Positions 1-5,721 of a DNA stretch of 5,721 nt are shown one piece after another. The notes beneath the pieces were generated by a model that saw only the letters and a program-made list of their open reading frames with translations, made no database searches and was not told the DNA's origin. Origin of the DNA: Gammaproteobacteria bacterium (lineage in GTDB: Bacteria > Pseudomonadota > Gammaproteobacteria > Steroidobacterales > Woeseiaceae); NCBI GenBank assembly GCA_003645495.1, contig QNFK01000151.1, positions 1 through 5,721 of the forward strand. The letters are read 5' to 3'. Position 1 is the stretch's first letter, and every line of letters starts with the position of its first letter. The position numbers were made by a program, and so were the translations under genes.

Positions 1-374
1 CCGTCTGCATCGTAGCCGGAGGCCACATAGGGATCGCCAAGCTGTTGCAGCCAGGCAAGTCCGTCCTCGCGACGATCACGCCAGTTCAGGCCGTAAATCG
101 GTAACGGATTTTCCTGCGACAAGCGTATGAGAAATTCATGTTCCTGGCGGCAACCAACACACCAGGTCGCCCAGACATTGACCAACGCAACTTGGCCCGC
201 ATAATCCTTGTTGCTTACCGTTTGGCTAAGGTCTTTCAGTTTCGGTAATTCAAATTCCGGAGCGGGCTTGTCGAGAAAAGGCGACGGTAACATCGTTGGG
301 TCACGCTTCAGACCAACCATGAATACAGGAATCATGATCGCGAAAATCACCAATGGTGCGAGGTAACGCATCAT
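1..374 (-). CDS. ccmG: CcmG/DsbE thiol:disulfide oxidoreductase, C-terminus cut off by window edge
   Basis: Membrane-anchored periplasmic thioredoxin-like protein that keeps the CXXCH cysteines of apocytochrome c reduced so that haem can be attached, in partnership with CcmH. About 124 residues are visible; the family is usually about 175-185, so roughly the last third is outside the window. An N-terminal hydrophobic anchor (residues 4-22) is followed by a KRDPT segment like that of E. coli CcmG (GRDPT). The thioredoxin active site is at 67-79, VWATWCVGCRQEH, with Cys72 and Cys75. The downstream NWRDRRE and WLQQLGDPY segments match the CcmG pattern. The first ATG at 374 shares one base with the ccmF stop (TGATG); a second ATG follows directly at 371. 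A GGAG lies 10 bases upstream of the first ATG. The cis-proline region lies outside the window. What is seen: motif, anchor and operon position. Function is from family knowledge. Confidence 0.95.
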   Translation of the reverse strand, partial: MMRYLAPLVIFAIMIPVFMVGLKRDPTMLPSPFLDKPAPEFELPKLKDLSQTVSNKDYAGQVALVNVWATWCVGCRQEHEFLIRLSQENPLPIYGLNWRDRREDGLAWLQQLGDPYVASGYDAD

Positions 375-2335
375 CAGGCTGGCTCTCCGCTCAGTCGAGT
401 CGCCTTCTCTTTTGCTTTGGCGGTCAGTCGATAGCGGCGATCGCTCGCGGCAATCATTCCACCAAGTGCCATAACAAATGCACCCATCCAGATAAACCGA
501 ATCATCGGTTTGTATTGCACACGCAAGCTCCATGCATCGTTGCCCAACGGATCACCCAACGCGACAAACAGATCTCTGTTCCAACTCGCCTCGATGCCGG
601 CTTCTGTCATCGGGCTCTGCTGTACCAGGTAGGTTCGTTTCTGTGGTCGAAGTTGGCCGACAAACTCGCCGTTTTTGCGAATATCAATCTCGCCCTCGAC
701 TGCCTGGTAATTGGGTCCCTCGACATTACGCAAGCTGCGTAACTCGAAATCGTAACCGGCAACCGAAACTGATTCACCCTGGCGCACGCTGATATCAATT
801 TCCTCAGTGAACGCTGACACGATTGTCACACCAATCACGAACATGCCAACACCGAAATGTGCGACTGACATGCCAAGTACCCCACGCGATATACCGGGCG
901 TGCCCGGTGCGCGGCGCAAGGAGCGCACAGGATGGATCAACGAAACGACCATGATCCAGATGCCTGCAGTGACACCAACGGTCAGCAACAGACCAAAGCG
1001 ACCGTAGGCAACAATCGGAATCAAAATGCCGGCGACAATTGCAAAAAGCGCCGGAATCTTGAGTTGATCAAACAAGGGTTGGAATGCCTGGCTACGCCAC
1101 GCGGTATGCATGCCTACGCCAATCAGCAAAACCAGTGGCAACATCGGAATCGCAAACGCAATTTCAAACCACGGTGGTCCAACAGAAATCTTGCCGGCTT
1201 CGAATACTTCTACAATTAGCGGTGCGAGTGTGCCGGCGAGGATAAGTGCCGTGGCAATGACCAGAAGTACATTGTTCAACAGCAGGAATGTTTCCCTGGA
1301 GAATCCGCGGAAGCCGGCGTCTGAATCAAGTCCAGGCGCTCGCCACGCGTATAGCGTCAAAGCGCCGCCAATGGTTACGCCGAGGAATCCAAGGATAAAC
1401 AGACCGCGTCCAGGATCCGTTGCAAAAGCGTGCACGGAAATCAGGATGCCGGAACGAACCAGGAACGTACCGAGCAGGCTCAATGAAAATGCCGTTATCG
1501 CAAGCAGCAATGTCCAGCTCTTGAACAGCCCCCGCTTCTCGGTGACGGCTAAAGAATGAATCAGCGCCGTACCCGCAAGCCATGGCATGAAAGATGCGTT
1601 CTCCACCGGGTCCCAGAACCACCAGCCACCCCAACCGAGTTCGTAGTAAGCCCACCAGCTACCCAGCGCGATGCCGATTGTCAGAAACAGCCATGCCCAC
1701 GTGGTCCAGGGGCGTGTCCAGCGAGCCCACGCCTGGTCCAGGTTACCAGCCAGCATTGCGGCGATGGCAAACGCAAAGGCCACGGAAAAGCCCACATAAC
1801 CCGCGTAAAGAATAGGTGGGTGAATAGCCAGGCCCGGATCCTGCAACAGTGGATTAAGGTCGGCGCCATCCATAGGAGCCGGAATCAGCCGCTCAAACGG
1901 ATTTGATGTCAGCAAGGTAAACAACAGGAAGCCGCAACTGAGTAAGCCAAGAACGCCTATAACCCGCGCGGCAAAGGAATCGGGTAAATCGGAGCTGTAA
2001 CGACTGACAGCAACAGTCCAGCCCGCGAGCAGCAGGACCCAAAGCAACAAGGAGCCCTCGTGTGCGCCCCAGACGGCAGAAATCTTGTAAATCGTCGGCA
2101 ACGCCAGCTGCGAGTGATTGGCGACATACAAAACCGAAAAGTCACTCTCCAGGAATGACCAGGTCAGGCAGCCAAAAGAAATAATGACAAACACGAGCTG
2201 GCCAAGTGCTGCCGGGTGCGCGACGCTCATCATTGCAACGTCATTGCGGTAAGCGCCAATCAGCGGCAGGACGCCCTGGCATACAGCCAGCGAGAGCGCC
2301 AGGATCAGCGCAAAATGCCCAATCTCAGGTATCAC
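374..2335 (-). CDS. ccmF: CcmF, haem lyase subunit of cytochrome c maturation
   Basis: Large polytopic inner-membrane protein that takes haem from holo-CcmE and joins it to the CXXCH motif of apocytochrome c, acting with CcmH. The product is 653 residues, close to the roughly 650 of E. coli CcmF, so it looks complete. The haem-handling WWD motif lies at about 224-250 (core GWGGWWFWDPVENASF, 235-250). Four histidines fall where E. coli has its haem ligands: periplasmic His172 (IHPPILYAGY) and His302 (VHAFATDPGR), and membrane His260 and His493. Many hydrophobic segments run through the protein, with a soluble periplasmic stretch at about 511-608 before a last membrane span (about 611-630) and a basic tail. 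The start is a GTG at 2335 overlapping the ccmE stop by four bases (GTGA), with AGG seven bases upstream. It gives an N-terminus MIPEIGHFALIL that matches the family (E. coli MMPEIG). No frameshift is visible. Confidence 0.98.
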   Translation of the reverse strand: MIPEIGHFALILALSLAVCQGVLPLIGAYRNDVAMMSVAHPAALGQLVFVIISFGCLTWSFLESDFSVLYVANHSQLALPTIYKISAVWGAHEGSLLLWVLLLAGWTVAVSRYSSDLPDSFAARVIGVLGLLSCGFLLFTLLTSNPFERLIPAPMDGADLNPLLQDPGLAIHPPILYAGYVGFSVAFAFAIAAMLAGNLDQAWARWTRPWTTWAWLFLTIGIALGSWWAYYELGWGGWWFWDPVENASFMPWLAGTALIHSLAVTEKRGLFKSWTLLLAITAFSLSLLGTFLVRSGILISVHAFATDPGRGLFILGFLGVTIGGALTLYAWRAPGLDSDAGFRGFSRETFLLLNNVLLVIATALILAGTLAPLIVEVFEAGKISVGPPWFEIAFAIPMLPLVLLIGVGMHTAWRSQAFQPLFDQLKIPALFAIVAGILIPIVAYGRFGLLLTVGVTAGIWIMVVSLIHPVRSLRRAPGTPGISRGVLGMSVAHFGVGMFVIGVTIVSAFTEEIDISVRQGESVSVAGYDFELRSLRNVEGPNYQAVEGEIDIRKNGEFVGQLRPQKRTYLVQQSPMTEAGIEASWNRDLFVALGDPLGNDAWSLRVQYKPMIRFIWMGAFVMALGGMIAASDRRYRLTAKAKEKATRLSGEPA

Positions 2336-2796
2336 GGTTGTACCTGTTCTGCTTTGAGTGCAGCTTCTTTCGCCGCAGCGTGTTTGGCCAGTGTGTCGGC
2401 AACCTCCGGCGGCATGTAATTTTCATCATGTTTTGCGAGGACCTCATCCGCCACAAACGTGCCATCATCGCCCATCTGTCCGTGGGCGATAATGCCCTGA
2501 CCTTCGCGAAACAGGTCCGGAAGAATGCCGTCATAGGTAATTACCAACTCGTTTTCGAGATCCGAGACGGCGAACTCGACTTCCAATTCGCCGGGTTGTC
2601 GTTTTACGCTGCCATCGACGACGAGGCCACCAACCCGAAAATTGCGATCCTGCGGATAATTGCCCTGCGCAACCTCCGAAATCTCAACATAGAACATCAT
2701 GTTTTCTTTGAACGCCTGCAGCGTCAAAACGGCCGCAATCACAATGCCGGCACCGGCAAGGCCCACCGCGAGCATTCGTTGTTGTCTTGGTTTCAT
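2332..2796 (-). CDS. ccmE: CcmE, periplasmic haem chaperone
   Basis: Haem chaperone that binds haem covalently through a histidine and carries it from CcmC to CcmF. It has 154 residues, typical for the family. An N-terminal membrane anchor (about 8-28) follows a basic start MKPRQQR. The beta-barrel (OB-fold) domain follows, including FRVGGLV (53-59) and VITYDGILPDLFREGQG (85-101). The haem-attachment motif is AKHDENYMPPE (121-131), with His123 and Tyr127 at the places of E. coli His130 and Tyr134. This is the histidine-type CcmE, not the cysteine variant of some archaea and other prokaryotes. The C-terminal tail is rich in Ala, Lys and Glu and probably flexible. The ATG overlaps the ccmD stop (ATGA), and a weak GGAA lies eight bases upstream. 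All residues needed for haem binding are present. Confidence 0.98.
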   Translation of the reverse strand: MKPRQQRMLAVGLAGAGIVIAAVLTLQAFKENMMFYVEISEVAQGNYPQDRNFRVGGLVVDGSVKRQPGELEVEFAVSDLENELVITYDGILPDLFREGQGIIAHGQMGDDGTFVADEVLAKHDENYMPPEVADTLAKHAAAKEAALKAEQVQP

Positions 2797-2957
2797 TGAT
2801 CTGTTTCCATCGCGCGAAGGCGCGTTTTGATGTCGCTAAATACCTGTTGATGCCGGCGTTTGACCTGCACCACGCAAATGATGACGACAATCAGGGTCAA
2901 ACCAAAAGAACTCCATACGTATCCACCGTAACCGCCCATCGCCAGTGCTTCCATCAT
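2793..2957 (-). CDS. ccmD: CcmD, small single-span haem exporter accessory protein
   Basis: A 54-residue inner-membrane protein that helps release holo-CcmE from the CcmABC complex. It is short and easily overlooked. The translation begins MMEALAMGGYGGYVWSSFG, containing the Met-Gly-Gly-Tyr and Tyr-Val-Trp pattern typical of CcmD. One hydrophobic span (about 18-32) leads to a basic cytoplasmic tail starting KRRHQQ. The ATG at 2957 overlaps the ccmC stop by four bases (ATGATG, TGA of ccmC inside), and GGGAG ends seven bases upstream, a good ribosome site. Its own TGA overlaps the ccmE ATG. Length, membrane topology and position between ccmC and ccmE agree with the family. A start at the second ATG (2954) would remove one residue. 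Confidence 0.95.
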   Translation of the reverse strand: MMEALAMGGYGGYVWSSFGLTLIVVIICVVQVKRRHQQVFSDIKTRLRAMETDQ

Positions 2958-3706
2958 CCCTGCTCTCCCGACGCCAAAACCACGTTCTTTACCCAGCGCG
3001 AACGGCGTTCACGGAACAGCACCTCGGAGCGCACCCTGCCCAGCAACAATGCACCGAAAACCAACGAGAAACCCAGGATCATGGCCAGCAACGGGAAGAG
3101 CATTTCAGTCGGCATTGCAGGCCCGTCTGCGCGCACAATCGTTGCTCCCTGGTGTAACGAACTCCACCATTCGACTGAGAAGTGAATAATCGGAATATTC
3201 ACAGCGCCGACGAGCGCCAGTACAGCACTGGCTTTATCTGCCTTGGTCGTGTCATCAATCGCGGCTCGCAGCGCCATATAGCCAAAATACAGGAACAGCA
3301 TGATCAGTTCGGACGTCAGTCTTGGATCGCCCCACTCCCACCAGGTTCCCCACATCGGCCGACCCCAGATCGATCCTGTGATCAGGGCCAGAAACGTGAA
3401 CCAGGCGCCCAGCGGTGCCGCTGCAGCCGCGACCGCGTGTGACAGCTTGATTCGCCAGATCAGGCCAATTCCGGCTGACACGGCCATTAGCGTGTAGGCG
3501 AGCATCGAAAGATAAGCAGCTGGCACGTGTACATAGATAATGCGGAAGGCATCGCCCTGCTGATAATCGGGCGGTGCATAGAACAGGCCTGCGATCGTCC
3601 CGTAAATAATGAGTATCGTGCCAGGCACGACGAACCACGGGATGATTTTCGCCGACAGGTCGTAAAAATGCGGCGGTGACGCCAGTTTGTGCAGGAATTT
3701 CCACAT
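2954..3706 (-). CDS. ccmC: CcmC, haem-handling protein that loads haem on CcmE
   Basis: Six-span inner-membrane protein of the WWD (haem-handling) family; it presents haem at the periplasmic face and is needed for its covalent attachment to CcmE. It has 250 residues, the usual length. The WWD motif is at about 114-134, with core WGTWWEWGDPRLTSEL. The two periplasmic haem-ligand histidines are His60 (IIYVHVPAAY) and His185 (SLHQGATI), matching E. coli His60 and His184. The hydrophobic segments lie at about 23-43, 61-83, 92-113, 132-150, 160-174 and 204-223. The ATG at 3706 lies 10 bases past the ccmB stop, the only non-overlapping junction of the operon, and no strong Shine-Dalgarno is seen there. 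The stop overlaps the ccmD start. The protein appears intact. Confidence 0.98.
   Translation of the reverse strand: MWKFLHKLASPPHFYDLSAKIIPWFVVPGTILIIYGTIAGLFYAPPDYQQGDAFRIIYVHVPAAYLSMLAYTLMAVSAGIGLIWRIKLSHAVAAAAAPLGAWFTFLALITGSIWGRPMWGTWWEWGDPRLTSELIMLFLYFGYMALRAAIDDTTKADKASAVLALVGAVNIPIIHFSVEWWSSLHQGATIVRADGPAMPTEMLFPLLAMILGFSLVFGALLLGRVRSEVLFRERRSRWVKNVVLASGEQG
2965..2969 (-). promoter_or_regulatory. Ribosome binding site of ccmD
   Basis: GGGAG on the minus strand, seven bases before the ATG at 2957 and inside the end of ccmC. It is the clearest Shine-Dalgarno match in the operon and supports the choice of the first of the two tandem ATGs as the ccmD start. Confidence 0.6.
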
Positions 3707-3716
3707 AGTTGTTGGA

Positions 3717-4415
3717 CTACTCGTTGCTGATTTTCAATGCTGCAGCCGTCGCGAATGGTGCGAGTGTCAAGGCCAATATGCAATAGGCAGAGAGAAAGTA
3801 AATGCCGGCGGATACTGCATCATTCGCAGCAGCCAGTGCGACGGTCCTGGCGCCGAATATCAATACGGGCATTGCCAGGGGCAGGATCAGCAAACTTAGC
3901 AGCGCCGTTCCCCTATGCAGCCCGACGGTAAGCGCCGCACCGATTGCGCCAAGCAAACTCAGGCTGATCGTGCCGAAGGTCAGCGTCAACATCATGACGC
4001 CCACCGTTCGACCGGGCATCTGGAAAGTAACGGCAACCAGGGGCGACACCAGTACCAACGGCAAACCGGCAGAGAGCCAGTGCGCAACAGTTTTGCCGAG
4101 TGCCAGCAATGGCAAGGGTTGCGGACTCAAAATGAGCTGGTCGAGGCTGCCATCCTCAAAATCACTGAGAAAAAGGCTGTTGAGCGATAACAGGGTCGCC
4201 AGCAGCGCAGCGACCCAGACAATGCCGGGACCACTGATGGACAGCTGTTCCGAGCTTGGCCCTACGGCCAGAGGGAATAGCGTGCAGACCATCGCGAAAA
4301 AGAACAACGGGTTCAAAATGTCACCAGGCCGTTTCCAGGCCAGCAACAGGTCGCGCCTGATGACGGCCATAAAGCCCTGCCACAATCCCGGCATAGTGTC
4401 TTCGCGGCTGGTCAT
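3717..4415 (-). CDS. ccmB: CcmB, membrane subunit of the CcmABCD ABC transporter complex
   Basis: Inner-membrane partner of the CcmA ATPase; the complex uses ATP to release holo-CcmE from CcmC. The 232-residue product aligns through its length with E. coli CcmB (220). Conserved blocks include LFPLAVGP (46-53), GIVWVAALL (64-72), DFEDGSLDQLILSPQPLP (85-102), AHWLSAGLPL (111-120), ALTVGLHRG (161-169) and the C-terminal PFATAAALKIS (220-230). About six membrane spans are evident. The ATG at 4415 was chosen because it overlaps the ccmA stop (ATGA), the pattern of this operon. An ATG at 4394, preceded by GAAG, would remove seven residues and gives a start nearer the E. coli length, so it remains possible. 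The reading frame is open further upstream to 4478 inside ccmA, but that extension has no counterpart in the family. Confidence 0.97.
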   Translation of the reverse strand: MTSREDTMPGLWQGFMAVIRRDLLLAWKRPGDILNPLFFFAMVCTLFPLAVGPSSEQLSISGPGIVWVAALLATLLSLNSLFLSDFEDGSLDQLILSPQPLPLLALGKTVAHWLSAGLPLVLVSPLVAVTFQMPGRTVGVMMLTLTFGTISLSLLGAIGAALTVGLHRGTALLSLLILPLAMPVLIFGARTVALAAANDAVSAGIYFLSAYCILALTLAPFATAAALKISNE

Positions 4416-5017
4416 CAGAGTGGCACCCGTATCACTGGTGCATCCAGCTGGATATCCTGATGTGATGCAACCACGCACAGGCCATTGCCTGCCAGGTGCT
4501 CCGCGATGAGCTCGCGCACCAGCGCCTGACCCCCACTATCGAGGTTAGTGAAGGGCTCGTCCATCATCCACAGCGGCGCCTTGGCCATCAGCATGCGTGC
4601 AAGGGCGACACGCCGTTGCTGGCCTGCTGACAAGGCGCGAAATGGCAGCCCTGTAAGTGGTGTGAGGCCGAGTCGATCAAGAGACGGTTCGAGAAGGTCT
4701 GCAGACGTGGCTCGAAGACCAGTTTCAAACGACAAATTTTCTACGAGGGTCAGATCGCCTTTAAAACCAACTCTGTGCGACAACCACACGAGGTCGGAGC
4801 AAAAAACCTGGTGGTCTGCCATGATGGATTGACCGTTCCAGTCGACCTGGCCCGTTTCGAATTCAAGCAATCCGGCAATTGCGCGCAGCAAGCTGGTCTT
4901 GCCGCAACCGTTTTTGCCCTCAACCAGTAACAACTCGCCACTGTTCAGCGCAAAATTTAAATTTTGAAAGAGACAGCGATCACCGCGCAACAGGCAGAGG
5001 TCTTTTCCAGACAGCAT
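4415..5017 (-). CDS. ccmA: CcmA, ATP-binding subunit of the cytochrome c maturation ABC complex
   Basis: Cytoplasmic ABC ATPase that drives release of holo-CcmE together with CcmB, CcmC and CcmD. From the ATG at 5017 it has 200 residues (family about 205). Visible motifs are Walker A GKNGCGKT (34-41), ABC signature LSAGQQRRVALAR (129-141), Walker B LWMMDEP with Asp153-Glu154 (149-155), D-loop NLD, and switch His186 (ASHQD). The Q-loop position holds Arg82 (SHRVGFK) where E. coli has Gln (GHQPGIK). Two starts compete: the ATG at 5017 gives MLSGKDLCLLRG, which lines up with the family's N-terminus, with AGGA 11 bases upstream. A TTG at 5026 in the same frame adds three residues and has GAGG eight bases upstream. 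The stop overlaps ccmB. This is the first gene of the operon. Confidence 0.97.
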   Translation of the reverse strand: MLSGKDLCLLRGDRCLFQNLNFALNSGELLLVEGKNGCGKTSLLRAIAGLLEFETGQVDWNGQSIMADHQVFCSDLVWLSHRVGFKGDLTLVENLSFETGLRATSADLLEPSLDRLGLTPLTGLPFRALSAGQQRRVALARMLMAKAPLWMMDEPFTNLDSGGQALVRELIAEHLAGNGLCVVASHQDIQLDAPVIRVPL

Positions 5018-5040
5018 TGCAGTCAAAGTCCTAGCCTCAT

Positions 5041-5160
5041 CTGTCTGTGTTCGACGACAGTTTTCGTGTTGATCGCGAATATCATTTTTATGTTATATAC
5101 CAATAACTAACAGGCCAATTATAATGTAAATTACCTGTAATAATTTGTGTCTCTCTGATA
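5041..5160 (-). promoter_or_regulatory. Probable ccm operon promoter region (exact boxes uncertain)
   Basis: This AT-rich stretch lies directly upstream of ccmA and is the only gene-free DNA that could hold the operon promoter. On the minus strand there is a perfect TATAAT at 5123-5118 but without a good -35 at 16-18 bases. A second pairing is TTGGCC (5118-5113), a 17-base spacer and TAACAT (5095-5090), four of six matches in each box. Neither is convincing. The TATAAT lies in the palindrome ATTATAAT, so the plus strand also reads TATAAT at 5120-5125. The promoter may depend on an activator; the assignment rests mainly on position and base composition. Confidence 0.35.
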
Positions 5161-5184
5161 GCAAAGAAAATAACGAAAAGCGGT

Positions 5185-5213
5185 TTGCAAGAAGTTCGAG
5201 CGAAAAGTAGACT
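5185..5213 (+). promoter_or_regulatory. Candidate sigma-70-like promoter for the divergent ATPase gene
   Basis: TTGCAA (5185-5190), a 17-base spacer and TAGACT (5208-5213) match the -35 and -10 consensus at four of six positions each. Initiation near 5220 would give a leader of about 80 bases containing the inverted repeat at 5224-5259. Matches of this quality occur by chance, so this is a weak prediction. Confidence 0.25.
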
Positions 5214-5223
5214 GATTGACCGC

Positions 5224-5259
5224 GTTACTTTTTCACGTCGATTGTATTTGGAAAGTAAC
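5224..5259. repeat. Perfect 8-base inverted repeat upstream of the ATPase gene
   Basis: GTTACTTT at 5224-5231 and AAAGTAAC at 5252-5259 are exact reverse complements separated by 20 bases; two further T-G pairs could extend the stem inward in RNA. The right arm ends 43 bases before the ATPase ATG. A related half, AAAGTAGACTG, stands at 5204-5214 in the same direction as AAAGTAACTG at 5252-5261. It could be an operator for a dimeric regulator or a leader hairpin. It has no T-run after it, so it is not a normal intrinsic terminator. Confidence 0.4.
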
Positions 5260-5302
5260 TGTATCAGAAAGACAAATTACAACTGCCACCGGGTTCAAGA
5301 AT

Positions 5303-5721
5303 ATGGAACTACGTGCCGCCGGACTACAGGAGCAACCGTTTCGCTCGCACGGGCGGCCGTTGGTCTTTGTCGGCTACGCGGCGCAGGAGGCAGCGTTCGA
5401 ATTCCTCGAGCAGACTTATAAGAATTTCCATGGCCTGGGACTCTTTCAAGGCCCGACATTGTCCGGCAAGACAACGATTATCCGGCATTTTGCCGAGTTA
5501 CAGGGCACGAAAAGCGCGATGGCGGTGGTTGATGGCGCCGGGCTGAACACCACCGCGTTGCTTGAAGCAATGTTGAGCGAGTTCGGTTTCGAGCATAAAT
5601 TCAATTCGGTCAACGAACTTCTCAACATGGTCAAGGTTTTCATCCTGCAGCAGACGGCTTCAGGAAAGACCCCGATGTGCATCATCGAAAACACCCATGA
5701 AATGAATCCCAGTGCGCTGCG
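5303..5721 (+). CDS. AAA-family ATPase, GspA/ExeA-like, N-terminal part only
   Basis: The first 139 complete codons of a gene that continues past the window. The start ELRAAGLQEQPFRSHG resembles the 'GL..PF' opening of GspA/ExeA-type AAA ATPases, though shorter than usual before the P-loop. Walker A is GPTLSGKT (50-57), followed by a Rossmann-like strand AMAVVDGAG (72-80) and a helical stretch ALLEAMLSEFGF (85-96). The Walker B strand is probably MCIIENTHEM (125-134). At the usual Asp-Glu pair it reads Glu129-Asn130, with His132-Glu133 after it. No signal peptide or membrane segment is visible in this part. The ATG at 5303 is the first ATG in frame; the frame stays open upstream with only a TTG at 5216, and the ribosome site is weak (GGG about nine bases upstream). 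It is divergent from ccmA and shows no link to cytochrome maturation. Family members act in secretion, surface polysaccharide export or transposition; which applies cannot be told here. Confidence 0.8.
   Translation, partial: MELRAAGLQEQPFRSHGRPLVFVGYAAQEAAFEFLEQTYKNFHGLGLFQGPTLSGKTTIIRHFAELQGTKSAMAVVDGAGLNTTALLEAMLSEFGFEHKFNSVNELLNMVKVFILQQTASGKTPMCIIENTHEMNPSAL

Noticed and set aside
353..742. Plus-strand open frame of 129 codons opposite the ccmF end
   Set aside because: Antisense shadow of ccmF with no family resemblance; ccmF is clear by motif and length.
1110..1559. Plus-strand open frame of 149 codons inside the ccmF region
   Set aside because: Antisense to the conserved core of ccmF, with composition typical of a complement read.
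3802..4509. Long open frame (235 codons) on the plus strand opposite ccmB and the end of ccmA
   Set aside because: It lies fully antisense to well-recognised genes, is low in hydrophobic order and full of Pro, Arg and Ser as expected from reading the complement of a membrane-protein gene, and has no recognisable domain.
5023..5040. Five-codon minus-strand reading frame (ATG to TGA) just before ccmA, a possible leader peptide
   Set aside because: No ribosome site precedes it and frames this short occur often by chance.
5041..5064. CTGTC...GACAG hairpin followed by TTTT, a possible terminator
   Set aside because: The stem is only five base pairs with a ten-base loop, and on the plus strand no gene ends here that would need a terminator.
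5069..5082. FNR/Anr-like site, TTGAT-N4-AATAT, in the ccm leader
   Set aside because: Only one half matches the TTGAT-N4-ATCAA consensus and the other has two of five bases; the alternative TGAT/ATCA symmetry has a seven-base spacer, wrong for FNR.
5185..5421. Plus-strand open frame of 78 codons overlapping the start of the ATPase gene
   Set aside because: It uses a different frame from the ATPase gene, which has a clear P-loop; the product here has no recognisable features.

Overview
The window carries most of a System I cytochrome c maturation (ccm) operon, read on the minus strand in the order ccmA-ccmB-ccmC-ccmD-ccmE-ccmF-ccmG. CcmG runs off the left edge. Upstream of ccmA and divergent to it, the N-terminal part of an unrelated AAA-type ATPase gene runs off the right edge. 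The proteins align by eye with Escherichia coli Ccm proteins along their whole length, and the gene order is the classical gammaproteobacterial one. An aerobic or facultatively respiring gammaproteobacterium is therefore the most likely source; the sequence alone does not give a genus.

Right to left (direction of ccm transcription). ccmA (about 4415-5017) encodes the cytoplasmic ABC ATPase, ccmB (3717-4415) its membrane partner, and ccmC (2954-3706) the haem-handling WWD-domain protein. ccmD (2793-2957) is a 54-codon single-span membrane protein that is easily missed. ccmE (2332-2796) is the periplasmic haem chaperone, ccmF (374-2335) the large haem ligation subunit, and ccmG (1-374, partial) the thiol-disulfide reductant for apocytochrome c. 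Five of the six junctions are 1- to 4-base stop/start overlaps; only ccmB-ccmC has a small gap (10 bases). This implies one polycistronic message with translational coupling. Gene content and retained key residues indicate a functional pathway: CcmC loads haem on CcmE with CcmD, CcmAB releases holo-CcmE by ATP hydrolysis, CcmF transfers the haem to apocytochrome c, and CcmG keeps the CXXCH thiols reduced. The missing downstream partner, ccmH, would be expected beyond position 1.

The 285-base gap between ccmA and the divergent ATPase (5018-5302) is clearly more AT-rich than the genes. It must hold both promoters but has no strong canonical sigma-70 site. It contains a perfect 8-base inverted repeat (GTTACTTT/AAAGTAAC, 5224-5259) just upstream of the ATPase gene.

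No RNA genes, CRISPR arrays, insertion sequences or terminators were seen. Nothing here amounts to a clearly new system. The least ordinary items are the divergent ATPase, whose Walker B region lacks the usual Asp-Glu pair, and the repeat in front of it.
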